From: Inquilinus sp.
GTDB taxonomy: Bacteria; Pseudomonadota; Alphaproteobacteria; DSM-16000; Inquilinaceae
Direction of reading: 5' to 3'
DNA length: 8,004 nucleotides
NCBI GenBank assembly: GCA_013003675.1
Contig: JABDIP010000398.1
Span: 1 to 8,004, forward strand
This document shows positions 1-6,131 of this stretch, in pieces (within the stretch, counting starts at the first letter, position 1; every line of letters begins with the position of its first letter). The notes under the pieces are model-generated. The model had not been told where the DNA came from. It was given only the letters and a program-made list of their open reading frames with translations, and ran no database searches. Position numbers and translations under genes: made by a program.

Positions 1-299
1 GCGACCAGCTCGAGGCCCGGCCGCCCACCTTGTCGGGCGGCGAGCAGCAGCGCATCGCCATCGCCCGGGCGGTGATCAACCGGCCCAACCTGCTGCTGGC
101 CGACGAGCCGACCGGCAATGTCGACGAACGCATCGGCCTGCGCCTGATGCGCCTGTTCGACGAGCTGAACAAGGTCGGCACGACCGTCATCGTTGCGACA
201 CACAGCGAGACCATCATCCGCCGGTTCCGCCACCCCGTCCTGCAGCTGCGCGACGGGCAGATCTACCCGGTGACCGAGGAGATGAGTCGCACCGCATGA
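1..299 (+). CDS. ftsE: Cell division ATP-binding protein FtsE (3' part, 5' end outside window)
   Basis: FtsE is the cytoplasmic ATPase of the FtsEX complex, an ABC-type machine that links the divisome to activation of peptidoglycan hydrolases at the septum. Only the last 98 residues are present, with the first complete codon at base 3. Visible are the ABC signature SGGEQQR just after the window start, Walker B LLLADEP with the catalytic Glu followed by TGNVD (D-loop region), and the switch His in VIVATHS. The N-terminal half with Walker A lies upstream, since the family is usually about 220-230 residues. The signature alone fits any ABC ATPase of the LolD/FtsE type. The FtsE assignment rests on the following gene being a clear FtsX, with which it overlaps by ATGA (stop 297-299, next ATG 296). 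That overlap suggests translational coupling and equal stoichiometry. Confidence 0.92.
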   Translation, partial: DQLEARPPTLSGGEQQRIAIARAVINRPNLLLADEPTGNVDERIGLRLMRLFDELNKVGTTVIVATHSETIIRRFRHPVLQLRDGQIYPVTEEMSRTA

Positions 300-1213
300 T
301 CCGGCAGATTTTGAGCCGCCTCGCCCCCGACCATGGGCCGGAGGTTCCGCTCCGCGGCGATGGCGCCGACCGTTTCGTTCCCTGGCTGATCGCGCCGATG
401 GCCTATCTCGCCACCCTGTCGCTGGCGGCGGTGATGGCGACGGCGTCGCTGGTCGATGGCTGGGATGTCGGCCTCGCCGGCAGCCTGACCATCCAGATCC
501 GCGCCGAGGGCGATGCCGCCGCCGACCAGGCCGTCTCGACCGGCGAGGCGCTGTCGGTGCTGCGCGGCTGGCCGGGCGTCGAACGGGCGACGCCGATCGA
601 CCAGCCGGAGATCGCGGCGTTGATGGAACCCTGGCTGGGCGACGATCTGCCGCTCGACCAACTGCCGTTGCCGACCCTGATCGACGTCACCCTGTCCGGC
701 GATCCGCCGATCGATCTGGCGGCGCTCTCCGCCGCGCTGCGCGAGACCGTCGACGGCGTCAGCGTCGACGACCACGCGGTGTGGCTGGACGATCTGCGCA
801 CCGTCGCCAACACGGTGGTGCTGTTCGCCGCGCTGCTGATGGCGCTGATCTCGCTGGCGTCGATCGCCACCATCGTCTTCGTCACCCGCGCCGGCCTCGC
901 CATCCATCGCAACGTGATCGACCTGCTGCATACGATCGGCGCCACCGATACCTATGTCGCCCGGCAATTCGAGTGGTACGCCTTCGCCCTCGGCCTGCGC
1001 GGCGCGGCGATCGGCTTCGGCCTCGCCCTGGCGACGCTGTTCGCCATCACCCGGCTGTTCGGCGGCGGCGATGCGGGGCCGACGCTGCTGACCGTGCCGG
1101 GGTTGTCGGAGGCGCAATGGGTGTCGCTGGTCCTGGTGCCGGTCGGCGCCATCGTTCTGGCGGCAACGACGGCCCGCCGCACGGTGCTCCATACCCTGGC
1201 GCGGATGCCCTGA
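296..1213 (+). CDS. ftsX: Cell division protein FtsX (permease-like subunit)
   Basis: FtsX is the inner-membrane partner of FtsE. It does not transport a known solute; it relays ATP hydrolysis to periplasmic murein hydrolase activators. The 305-residue protein has the expected four-helix layout: TM1 about 30-52, a periplasmic domain about 53-170, TM2 about 171-195, TM3 about 228-253 and TM4 about 274-292. Between TM2 and TM3 sits the family's conserved cytoplasmic stretch, LLHTIGATDTYVARQFEW (210-227), the best single identifier. The start is ATG 296, inside the ftsE stop (ATGA). The purine run GAGGAG at 276-281 is rather far for a Shine-Dalgarno site, so coupling to ftsE translation is likely. 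The cytoplasmic N-terminal tail (about 29 residues) is short compared with enterobacterial FtsX. The next gene overlaps the stop codon (TGATG at 1211-1215). Confidence 0.93.
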   Translation: MIRQILSRLAPDHGPEVPLRGDGADRFVPWLIAPMAYLATLSLAAVMATASLVDGWDVGLAGSLTIQIRAEGDAAADQAVSTGEALSVLRGWPGVERATPIDQPEIAALMEPWLGDDLPLDQLPLPTLIDVTLSGDPPIDLAALSAALRETVDGVSVDDHAVWLDDLRTVANTVVLFAALLMALISLASIATIVFVTRAGLAIHRNVIDLLHTIGATDTYVARQFEWYAFALGLRGAAIGFGLALATLFAITRLFGGGDAGPTLLTVPGLSEAQWVSLVLVPVGAIVLAATTARRTVLHTLARMP

Positions 1214-1827
1214 TGAAGCGGATGAGCTTTCGCGACCGACGGCGCTGGTCCCCGCCGCTGTTCCTCCTCCTCGTCCTGCTGGTCTCGGGGCTGGCGGCCT
1301 GGGGCACCGGGTTCGTCGTCTTCGCCCGCCGCGCCGCGGCGGTGCCGCAGGACTCCGGGCGCGTCACCGACGCCATCATCGTGCTGACCGGCGGCAGCCT
1401 GCGGCTGACCACCGGGCTGTCGCTGCTGGAGGCCGAGCAGGCCGAGAAGCTGTTCGTGTCCGGCGTCTACCGCGGCGTCGATGTCGAGGAGCTGTTGCGT
1501 GTATCGCGCCAAGCGCCGGCGGCAGTGGAGTGCTGCGTCGTACTCGGCTATGCCGCCGGGGATACCCGCGGCAACGCGGAGGAATCGGCCAATTGGCTCC
1601 GGTCCCAGGGCTATCGAAGCTTCCGTCTGGTGACCGCCAACTACCACATGCCGCGCAGCCTGCTGGAATTCCGCCGGGTCCTGCCGGAAGCCGAGATCGT
1701 CGCCCATCCGGTGGCGCCGTCGAACGTGCATGTCGAGCAATGGTGGCGCTGGCCGGGCACCACCGCGCTGCTGATCGGCGAGTACAACAAATATCTGGTC
1801 GCCCGGCTGCGCGGCGTGTTCGAATAG
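1213..1827 (+). CDS. Membrane-anchored DUF218 (YdcF/SanA/ElyC-like) protein
   Basis: This is a 204-residue protein of the DUF218 family. A basic N-terminus (MKRMSFRDRRRW) precedes one hydrophobic helix (about 14-38), so by the positive-inside rule the globular domain should face the periplasm, as in SanA/ElyC. Domain landmarks are VTDAIIVLTGG (51-61, with Asp53 and the Gly pair), LFVSG (80-84), DTRGNAEE (117-124, the family's T-x-x-NA motif) and VTANYHMPRS (140-149, the family's YHMPR motif). Family members are linked to envelope integrity or peptidoglycan and lipid-carrier homeostasis, and E. coli YdcF was reported to bind S-adenosylmethionine. No reaction can be assigned here. The start is ATG 1213, overlapping the ftsX stop. 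A second in-frame ATG at 1222 is possible and would not change the topology. Its place between ftsX and plsC supports an envelope role. Confidence 0.85.
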   Translation: MKRMSFRDRRRWSPPLFLLLVLLVSGLAAWGTGFVVFARRAAAVPQDSGRVTDAIIVLTGGSLRLTTGLSLLEAEQAEKLFVSGVYRGVDVEELLRVSRQAPAAVECCVVLGYAAGDTRGNAEESANWLRSQGYRSFRLVTANYHMPRSLLEFRRVLPEAEIVAHPVAPSNVHVEQWWRWPGTTALLIGEYNKYLVARLRGVFE

Positions 1828-1832
1828 ACGCC

Positions 1833-2621
1833 ATGGTCGCCCTCCGCTCCCTCGCCTTCAATATCGCCTTCTATCTGTGGACCGCGGTGTGCTGCCTGGG
1901 CCTGCTGTGGACGCTGGTGATCCCGCGCCGGGCGATGTTGTGGATGATCCGCACCTTCTATTTCCACGGCATCTATGTGATCGAGCGCGCCATTCTCGAC
2001 CTCGACTATCGCGTCATCGGCCGCCAGCACATCCCGGACGGGCCGTTCATCCTGGCCGCCAAACACCAGTCGGTCTGGGAGACGATGAAGCTGCATCTGC
2101 TGGTCGACGACCCGGTGATCGTCCTCAAGCGCGAGCTGATGTTCGTGCCGATCTGGGGCTGGTATGCGGCCAAGGCGAAGCTGATCCCGGTCGTGCGCGG
2201 CGCCGGCGGCAAGGCAGTCGCCAGCATCGTCGCCGGGGCCCGCGAGCGGGCGATCCCGCTCGGCCGGCCGATCGTCATCTTCCCGCAGGGCACGCGGGTC
2301 GCCGCCGGCACCCACCGGCCTTATCGGGTCGGCATCGCCGCCCTGTACGAGGCGCTCGACCTGCCGGTGCTGCCGATGGCGCTCAATTCCGGCGTGTTCT
2401 GGCCACGGCGCAAGTTCCTCAAAAAACCCGGCACGATCACCGTGGAGTTCCTGCCGCCGATCCCGCCCGGGCTCGGCCGCGACGCCTTCCTCAAGCGGCT
2501 GGAGGGCGATCTGGAGGCGGTGACCGAGCGACTGGTGCTCGAGGTCGGCGGCCCGGCCACCGACCGCGGCGCGGTTCCGGCGCAAATGCCGCGAGAGGCG
2601 GTCACCCGCCGCGCCGGCTGA
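1833..2621 (+). CDS. plsC: 1-acyl-sn-glycerol-3-phosphate acyltransferase (PlsC/LPLAT family)
   Basis: The likely reaction is transfer of a fatty acyl group to the sn-2 position of lysophosphatidic acid, giving phosphatidic acid at the cytoplasmic membrane face. The 262-residue protein has an N-terminal hydrophobic segment (about 8-31) and then the LPLAT blocks: KHQSVWET (77-84) as block I, with His78 and an acidic residue five places on (Glu83, so HX4E rather than the usual HX4D); KRELMFVPIWGW (99-110) as block II; FPQGTR (150-155) as block III, with Gln in place of the common Glu; and LPVLPMALNSG (177-187) as block IV. From memory these variants are normal in alphaproteobacterial PlsC, so I do not read them as inactivating. 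The start is ATG 1833, 5 nt after the preceding stop and without a clear Shine-Dalgarno site, which suggests coupling. It is the last gene of the ftsE-ftsX-DUF218-plsC run. Acceptor specificity (lysophosphatidate or another lysolipid) cannot be read from sequence. Confidence 0.95.
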   Translation: MVALRSLAFNIAFYLWTAVCCLGLLWTLVIPRRAMLWMIRTFYFHGIYVIERAILDLDYRVIGRQHIPDGPFILAAKHQSVWETMKLHLLVDDPVIVLKRELMFVPIWGWYAAKAKLIPVVRGAGGKAVASIVAGARERAIPLGRPIVIFPQGTRVAAGTHRPYRVGIAALYEALDLPVLPMALNSGVFWPRRKFLKKPGTITVEFLPPIPPGLGRDAFLKRLEGDLEAVTERLVLEVGGPATDRGAVPAQMPREAVTRRAG

Positions 2622-2642
2622 GCCGCCGGAGAGCGGTTTTTT
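2621..2642 (+). terminator. Possible intrinsic terminator after plsC
   Basis: CCGC (2623-2626) and GCGG (2633-2636) can pair around a 6-nt loop. The stem extends by a G-U and an A-U pair at 2621-2622 with 2637-2638, and a run of six T follows (2637-2642). The stem begins within the last base of the plsC stop codon. It is short, so efficiency is doubtful. It lies where separation of the envelope operon from nrdJ would be expected. An AT-rich stretch follows, in which GGTTTT (2635-2640) and AAAACC (2659-2664) could form an alternative hairpin. Confidence 0.4.
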
Positions 2643-2673
2643 AAAGCTTTTCCTTTAGAAAACCTTCGGCGAC

Positions 2674-2703
2674 TGGAACATTATGCGAACATCGTTGTAT
2701 ACT
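2674..2703 (+). promoter_or_regulatory. Predicted sigma-70-type promoter of nrdJ
   Basis: TATACT at 2698-2703 differs from the TATAAT -10 consensus at one position and is the only such hexamer in the 108-bp gap. The matching -35 is weak: TGGAAC at 2674-2679 with an 18-bp spacer. Transcription would start near 2708-2711, leaving a leader of about 20 nt before the ATG at 2730. That leader has no obvious riboswitch, although B12 riboswitches do control some cobalamin-related genes. A weak -35 overlapped by an operator is typical of repressed promoters. Confidence 0.55.
2676..2690 (+). promoter_or_regulatory. Putative LexA (SOS) operator, GAAC-N7-GAAC
   Basis: The sequence GAACATTATGCGAAC is a perfect direct repeat of GAAC with a 7-bp spacer. 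On the other strand it reads GTTC-N7-GTTC, the established alphaproteobacterial LexA recognition pattern, which differs from the palindromic E. coli box. It overlaps the presumed -35 and the spacer upstream of the -10 at 2698-2703, so bound LexA would block RNA polymerase. The AT-rich spacer (ATTATGC) also resembles known boxes. Eight defined bases can match by chance in GC-rich DNA, but a match at this exact promoter position is less likely to be accidental. LexA binding is inference. Confidence 0.75.
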
Positions 2704-2729
2704 GTGGGTTCATCGTCAAGCGACGCACC

Positions 2730-5700
2730 ATGACCGAGACCGGCGACATCGCCCAGCGCATCTGGGGCATGAAGTACCGCCTGCACGACGCGGCGGGCCA
2801 GCCGGTCGACCGCACGGTGGAGGATAGCTGGCGCCGGGTCGCCACGGCGCTGGCGGCGCCGGAGGCCGATGCCGCCGGCTGGGCCGAACGGTTCCTCGAC
2901 GTCCTGCGCGACTACCAGTTCCTGCCGGCCGGCCGCATCCTGGCCGGCGCCGGCACCGGCCGCACCGTGACCCTGTTCAACTGCTTCGTCATGGGTCGGG
3001 TCGAAGACGACATGGCGGCGATCTTCGAGAATCTGAAGGAAGCCGCGCTGACCATGCAGCAGGGCGGCGGCATCGGCTACGATTTCTCGACCTTGCGGCC
3101 GCGCGGCGCGGCGGTGAAGGGGGTCGGCGCCGATGCCTCGGGCCCGCTGTCCTTCATGGATGTCTGGGACGCCATGTGCCGCACCATCATCAGCGCCGGC
3201 TCGCGGCGCGGCGCGATGATGGCGACGCTGGCCTGCGACCACCCGGACATCGAGGCGTTCATCGACGCCAAGCGCGACCCGGCGCGGTTGCGCATGTTCA
3301 ACCTGTCGGTCCTGGTGACCGACGCCTTCATGGCGGCGGTCGAGGCGGATGCCGATTGGGAGCTGGCCTTCGGCGGCACGGTGTACCGCACCGTCAAGGC
3401 CCGCGCCCTGTGGGACCGCATCATGCGGGCCACCTACGACTATGCCGAACCCGGCGTGATCTTCATCGACCGGGTCAACGCGGCGAACAATCTGAACTAC
3501 GTCGAGACGATCCACGCCACCAACCCTTGCGTCACCGCCGACACCTGGATCGCCACCGCCGACGGGCCACGGCAGGTCGCCGATCTGGTCGGGGACCGCT
3601 TCACCGCCCTGGTCGACGGCACCGCGCATCCGTCGAGCGACGCCGGGTTCTACGCCACAGGCGAAAAGCCGGTCGTCGCGCTGCGCACGGTCGAAGGGCC
3701 GGCCCTGCGGCTGACCGCCGACCACCGGGTCCTGACCGTCGACGAGGAAACCCGCTACCGGCGCAAGGTCGCCTGGCGGCCGGCCGGGGATCTGCGGCCC
3801 GGCGACCGCGTCGTCCTGCACAATCACCGAACCCTGGCGCACTGGCCCGGCGCCCATGGCGAGGACGAGGGCTATCTGATCGGTCTGCTGCTCGGCGACG
3901 GTACCCTGAAGGCCGACAAGGCGGTGCTGTCGGCCTGGCCCGGCCGCGCCGTCGCCAATGGCGGCGTCGAGCGGCCCGGCGTGCTGGGCGTCATGGCCCG
4001 GGCCGAGGCCGCCGCCCGCCGCCTGCCCCATCGCAGCGATTTCGCCGGCTGGATGAGCGTCGCCGGACGCGGCGAGATGCGCCTGTCGCTGGGCGCCATC
4101 CGCTCGCTGGCCCTGGAACTCGGCCTCGCGCCGGGCGGAAAGGGCGTGACACCGGCCATCGAGAGGAATTCGGCCGGCTTCTATCGAGGTTTCCTGCGCG
4201 GCCTGTTTGATGCGGACGGCTCGGTGCAGGGCAGCCAGGAAAAGGGCGTCAGTGTCCGGCTGGCGCAGAGCGATGTGGCGACGTTGCAAGGCGTCCAGCG
4301 CATGCTGGCCCGGCTCGGCATCGTCTCGCGCCTCTACGCCGAACGGCGTCCGGCCGGGCCGCGGCGGCTGCCGGACGGTCGCGGCGGCAAGCGGGAATAC
4401 GACTGCGCGGCGGACCATGAGCTGGTGATCGCCGGCGAGAACCTGGCCGTCTTCGCCGAGCGGGTCGGCTTCGCCGATACCGGGAAACAGGCGCGGCTCG
4501 CGGCGGCGCTCGGCCGCTACCAGCGGCGGCTCAACCGCGAAGGCTTCGCCGCCACCGTCGACTCGGTGGTCGAGATCGGCACCGAACCGGTGTTCGATGC
4601 CAGCATCCCCGGTGTCAACGCCTTCGACGCCAATGGCATCCACGTCCACAATTGCGGCGAGCAGCCATTGCCGCCCTATGGCGCCTGCCTGCTCGGCTCG
4701 GTCAATCTGGCGCGGCTGGTGCGCGATCCGTTCGGCAAGAAGGCGCGGCTCGATTTCGACCGGCTGGCGGAGATCGTACCGGTCGCGATCCGGATGATGG
4801 ACAACGTCATCGACGTCTCGCGATTCCCGCTCGAGGCGCAGGCGCACGAGGCGCGCTCCAAGCGGCGCATCGGCCTCGGCGTCACCGGCCTGGCCGACGC
4901 GCTGATCATGTGCGGCGTGCGCTACGGCTCGGCCAAGGCGGTGGCGCTGGCCGAGGAGTGGCTTGCCGCCCTGCGCCGCCTCGCCTACCTCGCCTCCGCC
5001 GACCTTGCCGCCGAGAAGGGCGCCTTCCCGCTCTACGACCCGGCCTTCTATCGCGAACGGCCGATGATCAAGGCGCTGGAGCCGGAGGTGCGGCGGCGCA
5101 TCGCCAAGCACGGCGTGCGCAACGCGCTGGTTACCTCGATCGCGCCGACCGGCACCATCTCGCTGTTCGCCGGCAACGTCTCGTCCGGCATCGAGCCGGT
5201 TTTCGCCTACCGCTACACCCGCAACGTGCTGCTGCCCGACGGCAATCGGCAGGCGGAGGAGATCGAGGACTACGCCTTCCGCCAGTTCCGCGCCGCAAAA
5301 GGGGCCGACGCGCCGCTGCCGGACGCCTTCGTCGACGCCGCCGCGCTGGCCCCGGCGGAGCATGTCGCCATGCAGGCGGCGGCGCAGAAATACGTCGACA
5401 GTTCGATCAGCAAGACCATCAACTGCCCGGCCGATCTCGATTTCGAGGCGTTCAAGGACGTCTACGCCCAGGCCTATGCCCAGGGCTGCAAGGGCTGCAC
5501 CACCTATCGCCCCAACCCGGTGACCGGCGCGGTTCTCGAGACGGCGCCGCAGCCGGCGACGAAGACGGCACCGGTGCCGTCACGCCCGGCGGCGGGCGCG
5601 GTGGTCTACATGACCCAGCCGCTCGACCGGCCGGAATCGCTGCCGGGACAGACCTACAAGCTGAAATGGCCGGACAGCGACCACGCCATCTACGTCACCG

Positions 5701-6131
5701 TCAACGACGTGATGCAGGACGGAAGGCGGCGCCCGTTCGAGGTGTTCATCAACTCCAAGAACATGGAGCACTACGCCTGGACGGTTGCGCTGACGCGGAT
5801 GATCAGCGCCGTGTTCCGGCGCGGCGGCGACATCACCTTCGTCGTCGAGGAGTTGAAGGCGGTGTTCGACCCGCGCGGCGGGCAGTGGATGAAGGGCCGT
5901 TACGTGCCGTCGCTGCTGGCCGCGATCGGCGGGGTCATCGAGCAGCACATGATCGAGATCGGTTTCCTGACCGAGGAGCAGCGCCCCGCCCTCGACCTGA
6001 TGGCCCAAGCGGTCGGCGACGGCCGCACGGTGCCGGCGCAATGCCCGAAATGCGGCCATGTCGGACTGATCAGCAGCGAAGGCTGCAACCTTTGCCCGAG
6101 CTGCGGCTATTCCAAATGCGAGGGCGACTGA
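2730..6131 (+). CDS. nrdJ: Adenosylcobalamin-dependent class II ribonucleotide reductase with in-frame intein
   Basis: The enzyme reduces ribonucleotides to deoxyribonucleotides in the cytoplasm, using coenzyme B12 to create a thiyl radical without needing oxygen. The precursor is 1133 residues: N-extein 1-266, intein 267-641 and C-extein 642-1133, so the mature enzyme is 758 residues. Visible landmarks are LFNCFVM with Cys85 (first reducing Cys); MQQGGGIGYDFS (109-120); and the split active-site motif N265-P266 / C642-G643-E644 (NPCGE after splicing), where Cys642 is the radical Cys. Cys653 in PYGACLLGS is the second reducing Cys, 11 residues on, the same spacing as Cys322/Cys333 of Thermotoga maritima NrdJ. 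PTGTIS (806-811) is a phosphate-binding loop. A TSCPD domain lies at about 975-1080, and a Cys-rich tail has Cys1105, 1108, 1119, 1122, 1125 and 1130. No N-terminal ATP cone is seen. ATG 2730 fits the promoter; the Shine-Dalgarno site is poor. The gene probably forms a single-gene unit under LexA. Confidence 0.97.
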   Translation: MTETGDIAQRIWGMKYRLHDAAGQPVDRTVEDSWRRVATALAAPEADAAGWAERFLDVLRDYQFLPAGRILAGAGTGRTVTLFNCFVMGRVEDDMAAIFENLKEAALTMQQGGGIGYDFSTLRPRGAAVKGVGADASGPLSFMDVWDAMCRTIISAGSRRGAMMATLACDHPDIEAFIDAKRDPARLRMFNLSVLVTDAFMAAVEADADWELAFGGTVYRTVKARALWDRIMRATYDYAEPGVIFIDRVNAANNLNYVETIHATNPCVTADTWIATADGPRQVADLVGDRFTALVDGTAHPSSDAGFYATGEKPVVALRTVEGPALRLTADHRVLTVDEETRYRRKVAWRPAGDLRPGDRVVLHNHRTLAHWPGAHGEDEGYLIGLLLGDGTLKADKAVLSAWPGRAVANGGVERPGVLGVMARAEAAARRLPHRSDFAGWMSVAGRGEMRLSLGAIRSLALELGLAPGGKGVTPAIERNSAGFYRGFLRGLFDADGSVQGSQEKGVSVRLAQSDVATLQGVQRMLARLGIVSRLYAERRPAGPRRLPDGRGGKREYDCAADHELVIAGENLAVFAERVGFADTGKQARLAAALGRYQRRLNREGFAATVDSVVEIGTEPVFDASIPGVNAFDANGIHVHNCGEQPLPPYGACLLGSVNLARLVRDPFGKKARLDFDRLAEIVPVAIRMMDNVIDVSRFPLEAQAHEARSKRRIGLGVTGLADALIMCGVRYGSAKAVALAEEWLAALRRLAYLASADLAAEKGAFPLYDPAFYRERPMIKALEPEVRRRIAKHGVRNALVTSIAPTGTISLFAGNVSSGIEPVFAYRYTRNVLLPDGNRQAEEIEDYAFRQFRAAKGADAPLPDAFVDAAALAPAEHVAMQAAAQKYVDSSISKTINCPADLDFEAFKDVYAQAYAQGCKGCTTYRPNPVTGAVLETAPQPATKTAPVPSRPAAGAVVYMTQPLDRPESLPGQTYKLKWPDSDHAIYVTVNDVMQDGRRRPFEVFINSKNMEHYAWTVALTRMISAVFRRGGDITFVVEELKAVFDPRGGQWMKGRYVPSLLAAIGGVIEQHMIEIGFLTEEQRPALDLMAQAVGDGRTVPAQCPKCGHVGLISSEGCNLCPSCGYSKCEGD
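3528..4652 (+). mobile_element. LAGLIDADG homing-endonuclease intein inside NrdJ
   Basis: The 375-residue insertion begins with Cys267 and ends His640-Asn641 before extein Cys642, the boundary of a class 1 intein that should excise itself and ligate Pro266 to Cys642. Block A is CVTADTWIATADG (267-279). Block B is RLTADHRVL with the TxxH motif (Thr329, His332). The C-terminal blocks F/G are PVFDASIPGVNAFDANG followed by IHVHN (620-641). The middle carries a homing endonuclease with two LAGLIDADG helices, LIGLLLGDG (383-391, Asp390) and FLRGLFDADG (488-497, Asp496), 105 residues apart; both catalytic Asp are kept. Removing it restores an uninterrupted NrdJ with the ATNPCGEQPLPPYGAC motif. There is no frameshift or stop, and the base composition resembles the host gene, so the intein is probably functional and not freshly arrived from AT-rich DNA. 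Block F has Asn630 where many inteins have His. Confidence 0.97.

Noticed and set aside
263..1192. 309-codon - strand frame antisense to ftsX
   Set aside because: The translation is Arg/Gln/Asp/Gly-rich with no motif, and the + strand encodes an unmistakable FtsX.
781..1212. Longer N-terminus for the DUF218 protein
   Set aside because: The frame is open but lies inside ftsX, and its residues are Arg-rich with no similarity to the family. The ATG at 1213 precedes the membrane segment directly.
2077..2310. PlsC as catalytically impaired because of HX4E and FPQGTR in place of HX4D and FPEGTR
   Set aside because: Both substitutions are, to my knowledge, common in alphaproteobacterial PlsC proteins, and the rest of the motifs are intact.
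2704..2729. B12 riboswitch in front of nrdJ
   Set aside because: The presumed leader is only about 20 nt and the whole gap 108 bp, with no B12-box or multi-stem fold visible. A cobalamin riboswitch needs about 200 nt.
3528..4652. Intein region as a lineage-specific NrdJ insertion domain
   Set aside because: Intein blocks A, B, F and G, the terminal His-Asn followed by Cys, two LAGLIDADG helices and the exact restoration of NPCGE on removal are not compatible with an ordinary domain insertion.
2655..5363. 902-codon open frame on the - strand, antisense to nrdJ
   Set aside because: It is rich in Arg, Asp, Gly, Gln and Val repeats without any recognisable domain. It mirrors the codon pattern of nrdJ and spans both extein and intein, as expected for a GC-rich shadow frame.
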